Shown in pieces: positions 46,201-54,908 of a stretch of DNA of 64,000 bases (positions are counted from its first letter, which is position 1; every line of letters begins with the position of its first letter). Origin of the DNA: Pontibacter arcticus (GTDB lineage Bacteria > Bacteroidota > Bacteroidia > Cytophagales > Hymenobacteraceae); assembly GCF_003284895.1 (NCBI RefSeq), contig NZ_QMDV01000003.1:436501-500500 (forward strand), written 5' to 3'. A program made the translations under genes and the position numbers. Below the pieces are notes generated by a model, which saw only the letters and a program-made list of their open reading frames with translations, made no database searches and had not been told where the DNA came from.

Positions 46201-47617
46201 AAGAAAAAGTGGTTCTTCAACTGTTGTGGCAGAAGGTTCTTTTTCACCTTCCGGCGCTTTTGGCCTGAAAATGCAGAAATCTTATACCGACAGGACCAAG
46301 AATTATGACGGAAGAATTGCAGTGCGTATCTGGAAAGCGAAAGATGCAAGCGGCAGAGTAATTCCGAATGCTTACCTGATGGGTATGGATTACTTAGGGA
46401 CGACTTATACCAACTACGATTACCAGGATAACATCTATTTTGTAAGTAACATTAAACCTGAAACCGGGCCTGCACACTATTCAGAATTGAGTGCCACGCC
46501 TTCAGCCTTTACCTTTAATACACTTGCTGTAGGCGCAAATCAGGTAAAAGCCATTTCGCTTAAGAACCTGGGCAAATCTTACACAAGTGGCAGCGATCCG
46601 AGTGTGCAGATCAGTAGCATCCAGATAGCAGGGCCAAATGCAAGCGACTTCACGGCAGGATCTCCAGGTACAACTACGCTTGGCGTGCAAAGTACGACCA
46701 GCATCAATGTAACCTTTAAACCTGGCAGCCCGGGACTTAAAAATGCGGTGTTGCTGGTATACTATAATAATGCCGGTTCGCCGCTACGCGTACCGCTCTA
46801 CGGTATAGCCCAGAATGGAAGTACAACCTTCTCATTAGCGAAGCGCATCAAAGGTGCAGCCAACTCGAATGTTACTATTGCAGGTAAAGTATGGGAAGCG
46901 GATATTAACTATAGAAAAGGCTCCATTAAACTGGATAAGCAAATTGTTGCCGGGCCAATTGCAGCAACTGATGAAGATGTGCTTTACCAGACCTACTTAT
47001 CTGCAGCAGCTAACCTGGCCGAAACCCGCTACGATATTCCGGTGGCAAATGGCAATTACCGTGTACGCATGCACCTCGTGGAAAACTACTTTAATGCAAG
47101 CGGGTCACGTGTATTTAGTGTAACTGCTGAGGGCAAATTAGCTGTACCGTATGTTGATATTTTCAGTGAAGTAGGATACCGCTCAGCGTACGTGAAAGAC
47201 ATAGCAGTTACTGTAACAGATGGTGTCATGAACTTCCGTTTCAACCCGACCGCAGACCGTGTTGCCATAGCCGGACTTGAAATTTATAAAGTGAATGGCA
47301 CAAATCCGGCAGCTGTGCAGCAGGCATATAGCAGTATACTGGATGCCCCGGTTACCAGAAACTTACAAGTATATCCTAATCCGGCGCAGGGCAAGGAAGT
47401 GAACCTTGCTTTGGAAGGATTTGAAGCACAGGAAAAAGTTTCTGTTCAGGTATTCGATATGGCTGGCCGTGTCGTACAAACAATTGAAATAATAACAGAT
47501 GAACTGGGTGCTTATAACGCCAGCCTCCAGTTAAGCAATAGTTTACAAGGCGGCATTTATCTTATCAAGGCAAGCGCTGCTTCTGGCGGTTCCAGTACCA
47601 AACTAATTCTGGAGTAA
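43247..47617 (+). CDS. Giant T9SS cargo A2: Kelch propeller, carbohydrate-binding-like and malectin-like domains, type A sorting domain
   Basis: A 1456-residue secreted protein with a hydrophobic signal segment at about 22-40. A Kelch-type propeller (about 95-405) has repeated GGK-type blades such as VVNGKLYSFGGFD, LGGKIYYIGGQ and INGNLYYTGGS. Module X (about 428-561), shared with B1 and absent from A1, is next. One copy of the carbohydrate-binding-like module (about 582-737) and the central region with the Cys pair (C952, C953) follow. A malectin-like domain (about 1200-1350) and a T9SS sorting domain (from about 1375, VYPNPAQG to KLILE) complete it. From the carbohydrate-binding module onward it is colinear with A1. 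Confidence 0.85.
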   Translation: MEKNFTLDLNRPVFLRDRLIKWAGIMLLLIMGLQAGNILFAEKAGNLFSLKQAATPIAAIPGSDIAICSPGDLYGENGLNQSFNPGFVAQESATSATTISWGTAASQPYNVSEAQGEVVNGKLYSFGGFDSQKTGFTPTSRAYVFDPAANTWKALAAMPPMNSTNYGGVTHAGFATDGKDIYFAGGYTSNATGTGQIFGSKEAWKYIVAENRYVRLPNLPIQIAAGQMEYLNGKLHHIGGTNLSRTQDLGNHYVLDLSNTSAGWKTLAPVPNARQHAGSAVLGGKIYYIGGQTGHDSKLVAQKYVHSYNPSTNTWTRVADLPVPSGATGRGHISSAVVVYNNRILVLAGETVFNAGYTNMVSAYSPSTNTWENLTPMPVARYSGVAAYINGNLYYTGGSKTRTTYKGKITETTSPDPTTDLLSGVSATSSRSYTLAKLATGAATYTDRTYKITNVPSLLSGAEYIRTPNDDKSSTAASLVTVKLSKKATLYAAYDPRATARPSWLSTWTKRTERLGVEDSKISYLDLYSKTYEAGTITFGGNMASPAAGSQTNYIIIAKATTTATEEEPAPEDPPVMAGSGDAKINFQTSSSGSVSGYLADTGQPFDTNRGYGWVNPSTKAPVNLSANMRLRSGTTDLRLRTLVQMQDNTNGQVPGTWEYVIPNGTYNVGVSVGDPNYYDSSHRINVEGKTAISGFVPSSQTKFRAATVQVQVSDGRLTIDAAGGTNTKLNYVTIASATPTAASTNGFLVLENMDKFPAADQLTFSKIQTPWRRTSPSVTPYNANHDKVRLRLHNKGTGALKINGLSLSNTALWKISALNGAAYSSSALPLTINSKAYAELEIEFIAKDQATRVKVLQGSLRISSNDSEAPEKDVTLYGLWQLKGEGSSEPWANEIISAFGFKTRVGFNSNDGTSDGKTIVANSDEIISAYFVRANPSLPVRVVQMAAYHGCCSSTETIQWHAKGSTTNTTIFSHNPLDGQSLLPRKSGSSTVVAEGSFSPSGAFGLKMQKSYTDRTKNYDGRIAVRIWKAKDASGRVIPNAYLMGMDYLGTTYTNYDYQDNIYFVSNIKPETGPAHYSELSATPSAFTFNTLAVGANQVKAISLKNLGKSYTSGSDPSVQISSIQIAGPNASDFTAGSPGTTTLGVQSTTSINVTFKPGSPGLKNAVLLVYYNNAGSPLRVPLYGIAQNGSTTFSLAKRIKGAANSNVTIAGKVWEADINYRKGSIKLDKQIVAGPIAATDEDVLYQTYLSAAANLAETRYDIPVANGNYRVRMHLVENYFNASGSRVFSVTAEGKLAVPYVDIFSEVGYRSAYVKDIAVTVTDGVMNFRFNPTADRVAIAGLEIYKVNGTNPAAVQQAYSSILDAPVTRNLQVYPNPAQGKEVNLALEGFEAQEKVSVQVFDMAGRVVQTIEIITDELGAYNASLQLSNSLQGGIYLIKASAASGGSSTKLILE

Positions 47618-47668
47618 TATAGCAGCCGGGAGCTCATTTCTGGAAAGCCTCCGGCTGCTATACTTTTC
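47618..47668 (+). terminator. Terminator after A2
   Basis: TATAGCAGCCGG (47618-47629) pairs with CCGGCTGCTATA (47651-47662), followed by CTTTT. The right arm runs into a TATACTT motif. Confidence 0.8.
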
Positions 47669-47813
47669 TGAAAACTAACATTTAAACTTATAAAGTAGAC
47701 GTTAACGGCATACAATTCCGGATGCATTACTGTGCCAGTTATGGAGCATAGTCTGATGAAAAAGCAAACAGGCTTTTAGCAGATTTCCTTAACACACTCC
47801 AAATCAAAGCCCA

Positions 47814-50720
47814 ATGGAAACAAACATTACAACCTTTCGCTTACTAACCAGAAAAATTTCAGCTATATGGCATGGCCATACTTTAATGGCTGGTCTGGTT
47901 GCCGCACTTTATCTTTTACCTGCTCCAGCAGCAACTGCACAAAGCTGTAGTCCTATCAGTACCCTGCCATGTTCTCAGTTACAGGTTGCTGTTCCTTTTA
48001 ATTTCCCGTTTACAAGCCATATTTCCGCTTCCGTAACCGATAGAAACGGCATAGGGACCGGCTTTAAAATGATTGCGTCTTACTCTGGTACAAGGCTGGC
48101 AACAGATGGTAAACCTGTATCTTCGGGCGTGCCAGGCTACGACCGTTCCAAATTAAGATTAGCAAATGGCAGACTGCAGATCACGACAAATAAGGGCATC
48201 GCATTTCAGAGAAATAACAACCAGATAAATACCCTGGGGGTGCGCGTAGATTCCAGAACTGCACTGATGGTAGAAGCCACCATTGTTAGCCCTTATTATG
48301 GCACGCAAAGCCAGCAGGCAGGAATATGGTTTGGCCTGAATGATAAAACGTTCCTGAAATTAGTGGTAGTAGGCAATAAACTGGAGTTCAGGAAAGAACT
48401 GAATGATGTATCGAGCACTGCCACGGGTAATGCTAACCCGGACGCCCGTATAACCGGTGTTATTTCCGGACTTAATACCAAGTTGGTGAGGTTACGAATG
48501 ATCATAAATCCGGCTACAAACAAAGCCGAAGCATTTTACTCCACTGATGGCACTAATTATACAAATGTAGGAGCGGCTTATACTTCCCCGGCGGTAAGTA
48601 TACAAGGTATGGGAATTACCAGCAGTACCGCCTATACGGGCATATTTGCCACTCACCGGAATGCATCTACACCTGTTACGTATTCTTTCGAAAATTTCAG
48701 TGTTAAAAAAGCGCCTGCACCATCTTTAAGACCGTATGTTACTACTGTACGCCCTGCCAACGGCGAAACCAATGTAGCGCTCGATAAATCTGTATCTGTT
48801 GATATGGCATTCCCAAGCGGTAAATCCATAAATGGCAATACAGTAAACACAGCAAACGTTAAGCTTTACCGGAAAACCAGCACAGGCCGCACTGAAATAC
48901 TGGGTACTTCTGTTAATGCCACTGCCGGCGGAGATGCCATCACACTTTCTGCTACGCTACAATCTTCTGTTACGTATGAATTTGAGATCACAGATCGGGT
49001 AAAAGACTTAAATGGGTATGCCATGATCCCGTTTAAATCAACGTTTAAAACAACATCCGATGCATTACCTAAGCCACCTGCAAACTTAGAAGGGGTTGCA
49101 TTTGAAGATAAAGTGTTAATTACCAACAGTTTTGGGACTGATGGATTTACAACGCTGGTGATCGGTCCGGATCACAGGTTATATGCAACCACCTCTGGCG
49201 GTAAGATTGAACGCTGGGATATAAATGCAGATGGAACACTTAAAAACCATGTAAGTATTGCACCGTTCGGAACGACGCGTCGTCTGCTGATCGGACTGCG
49301 CTTTGATCCGAAAGCTACTGCCAGTAACCTTATTGCGTGGGTAAGCCACTCTTCCGGCGAGTTCAGCAATGCACCTGAATGGTCTGGTAGAATATCAAGA
49401 GTAAACCTGACAAACCCATCAAGCCCGGCGCTGAAAACGTATATCGTTAATTTGCCGCGCTCTCATAAAGACCATGCTACCAACTCCATAGATTTTGGTC
49501 CGGATGGTGCTTTATACTTTACACAAGGTAGTAATACGGCCATGGGGGCTGCAGATGCTTCGTGGGGCAACCGCTCCGAAAAATTGCTGGCCGCTGCTGT
49601 TCTCCGCCTTGATATTGGTTTGGCTGAACAACGTACCTTACCTATAGATGTTAAAACAAGTGAAGGCGGTACGTATAACCCATATGCCAGTGGGGCACCG
49701 CTTACCATTTATGCTACCGGAGTTAGGAACGCGTATGACCTGGTATGGCACTCGAACGGGCAATTATATGTGCCAACCAATGGCTCTGCAGCAGGCGGTA
49801 ATACGCCGCAACTAGATTATGGTTCCAAATGGTCTAACGGGCAAATTTATACAGGCTCTACTATACCAGCCATGACGGATGTGCGTGATTCGCAGAACGA
49901 TTATCTGTTCCGGGTAGTGAAAGGCGGCTACTATGGCCATCCCAACCCACTGCGTAACGAATACATTCTGAATGGCGGTAACCCGACTACAAATAACGAC
50001 CCTGGCGAAGTAACCTGGGAAGTTGACGGAGTAATGTATGGCTATAAAGTGGGCACGCCCAAGGAGCCCAATTACAGAGGCTGGTCTTTCGACTTTGGCT
50101 TGAATATGTCGCCGAATGGCATCCTGGAGTACAAAAGCAGTACGTTTGGTGGTAAGCTAAAAGGCAAGATGCTGGTTTGCCGTTTCAGTGGAGGCGATGA
50201 TCTGATCATACTGGAGCCATCAGCTACCACGAAAGAAATTTACAGAGCCACAGAAGGTATAAAGATACCTGGTTTCAGGAGGCCATATGCCAACCCGCTC
50301 GATATTGTGGAAGACCGTGTAAACGGCAACCTGTACATGTCAGAGTATTTTGATGGCAACGGCGATGGTAGACCACAGATCACCCTGCTCAAAGTAAAAG
50401 AAGGCACATCTGCTCTGAGCAGTGCAATAACCACTAATATGGAGGCCATCGTACCCGAAAACAGAATGCTGGTATATCCGAACCCGGCAGAAGGCAGCGA
50501 TTTTTCTGTTAGCTTAACGGGTTTTGCCCCTAACGAAAACGTAGAAATAAGTATAACCGACCCAGCAGGCAGGATAGTGCACCAGCTGCAAGTGCAGACA
50601 ACCAGCCAGGGCACACTTGAAACCGTGATCGCAACTGATTTTGCTGCAGACCGTGGCATTTATATAGTGAGAGCGCAATCAGAGTCGGCAAGCGAAGTCA
50701 GGAAATTAATGATTAATTAA
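47814..50720 (+). CDS. Giant T9SS cargo B2: lectin-like module, Ig-like domain, sugar-dehydrogenase-like propeller, type A sorting domain
   Basis: A 968-residue secreted protein, a shorter paralogue of B1. After the signal peptide (cleavage after residue 43, ATAQ) comes one lectin-like module (44-300, CSPISTLPCSQ), then an SbsA/Ig-like domain (about 304-415, RPYVTTVRPANGETNVALD). The propeller (about 426-842) has TNSIDFGPDGALYFTQG, YATGVRNAYDLVWH and CRFSGGDDLI, and the T9SS type A sorting domain starts near 885 (VYPNPAEG). It lacks module X, PKD and the second lectin-like module of B1. It is 196 bases downstream of A2, with a terminator between them. Confidence 0.85.
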   Translation: METNITTFRLLTRKISAIWHGHTLMAGLVAALYLLPAPAATAQSCSPISTLPCSQLQVAVPFNFPFTSHISASVTDRNGIGTGFKMIASYSGTRLATDGKPVSSGVPGYDRSKLRLANGRLQITTNKGIAFQRNNNQINTLGVRVDSRTALMVEATIVSPYYGTQSQQAGIWFGLNDKTFLKLVVVGNKLEFRKELNDVSSTATGNANPDARITGVISGLNTKLVRLRMIINPATNKAEAFYSTDGTNYTNVGAAYTSPAVSIQGMGITSSTAYTGIFATHRNASTPVTYSFENFSVKKAPAPSLRPYVTTVRPANGETNVALDKSVSVDMAFPSGKSINGNTVNTANVKLYRKTSTGRTEILGTSVNATAGGDAITLSATLQSSVTYEFEITDRVKDLNGYAMIPFKSTFKTTSDALPKPPANLEGVAFEDKVLITNSFGTDGFTTLVIGPDHRLYATTSGGKIERWDINADGTLKNHVSIAPFGTTRRLLIGLRFDPKATASNLIAWVSHSSGEFSNAPEWSGRISRVNLTNPSSPALKTYIVNLPRSHKDHATNSIDFGPDGALYFTQGSNTAMGAADASWGNRSEKLLAAAVLRLDIGLAEQRTLPIDVKTSEGGTYNPYASGAPLTIYATGVRNAYDLVWHSNGQLYVPTNGSAAGGNTPQLDYGSKWSNGQIYTGSTIPAMTDVRDSQNDYLFRVVKGGYYGHPNPLRNEYILNGGNPTTNNDPGEVTWEVDGVMYGYKVGTPKEPNYRGWSFDFGLNMSPNGILEYKSSTFGGKLKGKMLVCRFSGGDDLIILEPSATTKEIYRATEGIKIPGFRRPYANPLDIVEDRVNGNLYMSEYFDGNGDGRPQITLLKVKEGTSALSSAITTNMEAIVPENRMLVYPNPAEGSDFSVSLTGFAPNENVEISITDPAGRIVHQLQVQTTSQGTLETVIATDFAADRGIYIVRAQSESASEVRKLMIN

Positions 50721-51121
50721 GTATACCTTTTTAACACGTATATGCTAACAGCCAGCCTCCTCCAGGCTGGCTGTTAGCATATAAGAGGCCATCTGTTTAA
50801 CATAACTTTTACTTATACTTCGCCAGCTTTGCAGCGCTATGTTATGGTACTGTTATGGAGTTTTTATGAACTTTCTGATGTATGTGTTTACTATTTTAAA
50901 CAGAGTTTAAAAAGTATAAACCTTCGTTCCGCATTTACGTTATTAGCCTGAGTTCCGAATATTGTGAAAACCTAATAGAAGCTTGTCAAGAAGACATAAA
51001 CCCATACTCAAGTCCTTTTCAGAAGGATGAAAGTATACTTTAAGACATCGTTTCTAAGTTAAATAAAAGTATCCTTTACAAAAAGGAGGCTTTAAAGTCC
51101 AAAAGTTAATAAGCGTATTTT
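50721..51121. other. 401-base intergenic region after B2
   Basis: It starts with a very strong hairpin (50740-50782), followed by AT-rich DNA with several AAGTATA/TATACTT motifs, one as the palindrome AAAGTATACTTT near 51030. No gene candidate. It marks the return from the secreted-protein block to glycosyltransferase genes and probably holds a promoter, which I could not place. Confidence 0.45.
50740..50782 (+). terminator. 19-bp perfect hairpin after B2
   Basis: Bases 50740-50758 pair without mismatch with 50764-50782 around a 5-base loop (CCTCC). No T tract follows, so it may act as an RNA 3'-end stabiliser or attenuator instead of a classical terminator. Confidence 0.65.
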
Positions 51122-52195
51122 ATGAAAGTGTTATTTGTTTTCGAGTTTGGTTTGTTGCACTACAGACTTCCTATTCTGGAAAGAATAGCGGCAGATGCCA
51201 GTGTGGAGAAGTTGGATATCATGCATACGCTGGATCATTCAAATAAAGAATATGGTTTTACAGAACTTAAAGTTAAGACCAAAACTTTCTGGAAATTTAA
51301 ACTCATACCTGAAGTAAATAACCTTCTCGATAAGTATGATGTCATCGTGTTTTCGTTTAATCTATGGCGGCCAAGCTGGTTTTATGCGCTGGGCAAACCC
51401 CGCAAAGCCAAATATATTTTATGGGGACAAGGTTTTGGCAGAGGCAAGAATTACCTGGTAGCACAGCTGGTGAGAATATACTTTGCCAAGTGGGCTGATG
51501 CGCTTATTTTTTATACGCCAACCGAGTGCGCTAGATTTACAAAGCACGGTATACCACGCGAAAAAATGTTCGTTGCCCAGAATACCCTGCACATTTCAAA
51601 TGCAGCACCTACAACAGATTCTGCTAAAACTGATCTGCTGTATGTTGGCCGTATCCAGAAAAGAAAAGGACTAGACGATCTGCTGCGTGCCTTTGCCATG
51701 GTAAAGAACGAGATACCTGACGCAGTAACGATCCGGGTAGTAGGCGATGCTATTAACCCGGAAGATAAAACCGAATTGCAGCACCTGACAGCAGAACTTG
51801 GATTAGAGCAACGCGTTACATTTGAGCCGGGTGTTTTCGATGATGAAGCCCTGAAAGAAAAGTTTGCCAACTCCATTGCGTACGTTTCTCCTAACCACGT
51901 AGGGCTGGGCGTCGTGCACAGTTTTGCCTACGGTGTTCCGGTTATCACAAACAAAACGCGCAAGCATGCTCCCGAATTTGAGTATTGCAACGATGAGAAC
52001 AGCGTGTTATACGAAGGCGAATTAAAAGAACTGGCAGCTTCTATCAAGCTGCTTTGCAACAACCCGACTTTGCAGAAACAGCTGGGCCAAGCAGCCTACC
52101 AATACTATGATAATAACCTGCGCGTACATAACATGGTAAACGGTTTCCTGGATTCGTTTCACTATGCATTAAATGAAAAGAGTGTTTCTGTTTAA
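51122..52195 (+). CDS. Family 4 glycosyltransferase
   Basis: A 357-residue GT-B glycosyltransferase. The N-terminal half has VFEFGLLHYRLPILERIA and LWGQGFGRGKN. The C-terminal donor domain has LLYVGRIQKRKGLDDLLRAF and the late VGLGVVHSFAYGVPVITN, equivalent to the E-x7-E region but with the first Glu replaced by Gly/Leu-type residues. That substitution is seen in some GT4 branches. Donor and acceptor are unknown. It begins the second half of the polysaccharide gene set. Confidence 0.87.
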   Translation: MKVLFVFEFGLLHYRLPILERIAADASVEKLDIMHTLDHSNKEYGFTELKVKTKTFWKFKLIPEVNNLLDKYDVIVFSFNLWRPSWFYALGKPRKAKYILWGQGFGRGKNYLVAQLVRIYFAKWADALIFYTPTECARFTKHGIPREKMFVAQNTLHISNAAPTTDSAKTDLLYVGRIQKRKGLDDLLRAFAMVKNEIPDAVTIRVVGDAINPEDKTELQHLTAELGLEQRVTFEPGVFDDEALKEKFANSIAYVSPNHVGLGVVHSFAYGVPVITNKTRKHAPEFEYCNDENSVLYEGELKELAASIKLLCNNPTLQKQLGQAAYQYYDNNLRVHNMVNGFLDSFHYALNEKSVSV

Positions 52196-52271
52196 GACTA
52201 TTAGCGGTTAAAGCTTTTTCATATTTATACCTACCTCTACTTATTAATTATAAGGATACGCTAATAATTAC

Positions 52272-53495
52272 ATGAAAATATTATATATACATCAATATTT
52301 CAAAACTCCTCAGCAACCTGGAGGAACTAGATCCTACTGGTTTGCAAAAGAGCTTATAGAAAACGGGCATGAAGTTGTAATGCTAACTTCTAGCCCTACC
52401 CAAGAAAACTTTATTGAAAAGAAAACAATAGACGGTATTCAGGTAATTTATGTAAGAAATTATTACAGCAACTACATGGGGATTTTTGAGCGGCTATGGG
52501 CCTTTATAAAATTCATGCTTGCATCTACCTGGATTGGCCTCTTCCAGAAAGATATTGACTTAGTGTATGCAACTTCTACACCGCTCTCTGTAGGCGTTCC
52601 AGCCTTAATCTTAAAAAAGCTAAAAGGTATAAAATATATTTTCGAGGTAAGAGATCTGTGGCCTGAAGTGCCGATACAGATGGGGGCTATCAAAAATAAA
52701 TGGATTATAAGGTTTCTTAGGTTATTTGAGAAAACAATCTACGATAATGCTACTCACGTTGTGGCTCTTTCGCCGGGTATGCAGGATGGCGTTATTGCAG
52801 CCGGAACATTACCCGATAAAGTAACGATGATTCCTAACATGTCTAAAAAAGATGAGTTTTTTAAGCGCCCTAAGAATGCTGCAATAGCGGAAGAGTTTGG
52901 TATAAACCTCAATAATTTCAATGCCGTACATTTTGGATCGATGGGTATTGCAAACGGACTAAATTATATTATTGATGCTGCAGAGCAACTGAAACTAAAC
53001 AAGGCCGATCATATCAATATTATTTTCTTGGGTATAGGCAAAACTCAGGAAGAGTTAATGGATAGGTGCACAGAGAAAGGGTTGGACAATGTTAAGTTTC
53101 TGGGTCGCCACCCAATGGAGACCGTTTCAGAAGTGGTTAATATTTGTGACGCTTCTATCATATCGTTTCAGGATATTCCAATTCTGTATACAAATTCCCC
53201 TAATAAATTATTTGACTCTTTATCGGCCGAAATGCCCCTGATCGTAAACTCAGCAGGCTGGACCAAAGATATCGTAGAACAGCACGCATGTGGAATATAT
53301 GTAGATCCTCATAAACCTCAGGAACTTGCCGAAGCGCTGGTTAACCTGTCCGTAAATCCGGAATGGGTAAAAGAAATGTCAAAAAATTCCAGAAAGTTAG
53401 CCGAAGAGGTATATGACAAAACTATACTTTGTAAGCAGTTCGTTAAAGTAATAGAAAATAGAAATGTACAAAAATCTGTTGAAGCGGTTTATTGA
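52272..53495 (+). CDS. Family 4 glycosyltransferase, WbuB-like
   Basis: A 407-residue GT-B enzyme of the WbuB type, with YIHQYFKTPQQPGGTRSYWF at the start and YATSTPLSVGVPALILKKLKG, then FEVRDLWPEVPIQMG. The donor domain has HFGSMGIANGLNYIIDAAEQL and a late NSPNKLFDSLSAEMPLIVN. WbuB relatives often add an amino-sugar directly after the initiating sugar, which fits its position overlapping the pglC-like gene by 32 bases. The overlap suggests translational coupling. Confidence 0.9.
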   Translation: MKILYIHQYFKTPQQPGGTRSYWFAKELIENGHEVVMLTSSPTQENFIEKKTIDGIQVIYVRNYYSNYMGIFERLWAFIKFMLASTWIGLFQKDIDLVYATSTPLSVGVPALILKKLKGIKYIFEVRDLWPEVPIQMGAIKNKWIIRFLRLFEKTIYDNATHVVALSPGMQDGVIAAGTLPDKVTMIPNMSKKDEFFKRPKNAAIAEEFGINLNNFNAVHFGSMGIANGLNYIIDAAEQLKLNKADHINIIFLGIGKTQEELMDRCTEKGLDNVKFLGRHPMETVSEVVNICDASIISFQDIPILYTNSPNKLFDSLSAEMPLIVNSAGWTKDIVEQHACGIYVDPHKPQELAEALVNLSVNPEWVKEMSKNSRKLAEEVYDKTILCKQFVKVIENRNVQKSVEAVY

Positions 53496-54063
53496 TTTCG
53501 TGCTTGCTTTAGGAGCTTTTATCCTATTTTCGCCCGTTTTTCTGATTTTAACCTTGTTTTTATACTTTGCAAATCAGGGCAAGCCATTTTTCTTTCAGCC
53601 GCGTCCTGGCAAAGGCGGAAGAATCTTCAGGGTGATAAAATTTAAAACCATGAACGATCTGACAGACGAAAACGGCCAGCTCTTGCCAAACGAAATGCGG
53701 ATCACGCCTATTGGTAATTTTATCCGTAAAACATCACTCGACGAAATACCACAATTGCTGAATGTACTGAAAGGCGATATGAGCCTGGTAGGGCCGAGGC
53801 CTTTGCTGGTACAGTACCTGCCGCTTTACAACGAAGTACAGGCGCGCCGCCACGAAGTGCGTCCCGGCATAACAGGCTGGGCACAGGTAAACGGACGGAA
53901 TGCCATCAGTTGGGATAAGAAATTTGAGTATGATGTGTGGTACGTAGATAACCAATCTTTCTGGCTCGATATAAAGATCTTATATAAAACGGTCCTGAAA
54001 GTCATACGCCCGGAAGGTATAAACATGAGTGAGAACGTTACCATGCCTCCGTTCAGAGGATAG
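53464..54063 (+). CDS. pglC: Initiating phosphoglycosyl transferase, PglC-like
   Basis: A 199-residue monotopic phosphoglycosyltransferase that moves a sugar-1-phosphate from a UDP-sugar to undecaprenyl phosphate, starting repeat-unit assembly. It has the short PglC form: a re-entrant membrane helix (about 8-36), QPRPGKGGRIFRVIKFKTM, the catalytic Asp-Glu dyad (D93, E94 in TSLDEIP) and GPRPLL, then RPGITGWAQVNGR. With pglD-, pglE- and pglF-like genes next door, the substrate is probably UDP-N,N'-diacetylbacillosamine or a close isomer. Confidence 0.92.
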   Translation: MYKNLLKRFIDFVLALGAFILFSPVFLILTLFLYFANQGKPFFFQPRPGKGGRIFRVIKFKTMNDLTDENGQLLPNEMRITPIGNFIRKTSLDEIPQLLNVLKGDMSLVGPRPLLVQYLPLYNEVQARRHEVRPGITGWAQVNGRNAISWDKKFEYDVWYVDNQSFWLDIKILYKTVLKVIRPEGINMSENVTMPPFRG

Positions 54064-54257
54064 AAGTATAAAATTACTAATCTGACTGGGCATACTTGTG
54101 GTAAGGTTAGTTTAGTTAATAACAAAGCATAAACAGTGTAACATACACTGGCTATCAGCAGCAAAGCAAGGCCTGAACCAGGTAGCCCGAAAAGTGGAAT
54201 CCAAACCGGTACGTGTTGCTCAAAAATATTAACTCATCATTATAAAAACTTATAGTT

Positions 54258-54908
54258 ATGTACTTATACGGCGCCAGTGGGCATGCAAAAGTTGTGATCG
54301 ATATTCTGGAAAGTGAAGCTATACAAGTTTCAGGAGTGTTCGACGATAACCCTGATCTCAAGGAGGTAGGAAGTATCAAAGTTTTAGGAAAGTACGAAGG
54401 GCAGGAACTGAACGAGCCCGTAATTATAAGTATCGGCGATAACCGCACCCGTGCTACCCTGGCGCAGCAACTGCCGGTAACTTTTGGCTCGGCTATCCAT
54501 CAGTCGGTTTTTATATCGCCGAATGCCGAAGTTAAAAAAGAAGGTTCTGTTATATCGAACGGAGCTTTCATTCAGGCTTATGCTAAAGTGGGCAAGCATG
54601 TTATTGTTGGGATGCGCGCCCTGATCTGCCATGATAGTGTTGTAGGGGATTATACCCATATATCGCCGGGATCTATACTTTGTGGAGGCGTGCACGTGGG
54701 AGAAGGTACCCAAATAGGAGCCGGTGCAGTAGTTATCCCGAATATCAAAATAGGGAAGTGGTGCAAAATAGGAGCGGGCTCCGTAATCGTAAAAGATGTT
54801 CCTGATTACTCTACAGTTGTAGGTAACCCAGGTAGAATTATAAAAACTAACCAAGATGAATTCAAAAATATGGCTCTCGTCTCCGCACATGGGGAACAAC
54901 GAGTTTAA
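54258..54908 (+). CDS. pglD: Sugar O/N-acetyltransferase, PglD/NeuD-like
   Basis: A 216-residue acetyltransferase with an N-terminal Rossmann-like UDP-binding domain (YLYGASGHAKVVIDIL, 3-18) and a C-terminal left-handed beta-helix of hexapeptide repeats. The catalytic His is H125 in CHDSVVGDYTHISPG, the same number as in Campylobacter PglD. It should acetylate the 4-amino group of the UDP-sugar made by the PglE-like enzyme. The 3' end overlaps the pglE-like gene by 53 bases, which is long for a coupled pair. Confidence 0.9.
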   Translation: MYLYGASGHAKVVIDILESEAIQVSGVFDDNPDLKEVGSIKVLGKYEGQELNEPVIISIGDNRTRATLAQQLPVTFGSAIHQSVFISPNAEVKKEGSVISNGAFIQAYAKVGKHVIVGMRALICHDSVVGDYTHISPGSILCGGVHVGEGTQIGAGAVVIPNIKIGKWCKIGAGSVIVKDVPDYSTVVGNPGRIIKTNQDEFKNMALVSAHGEQRV

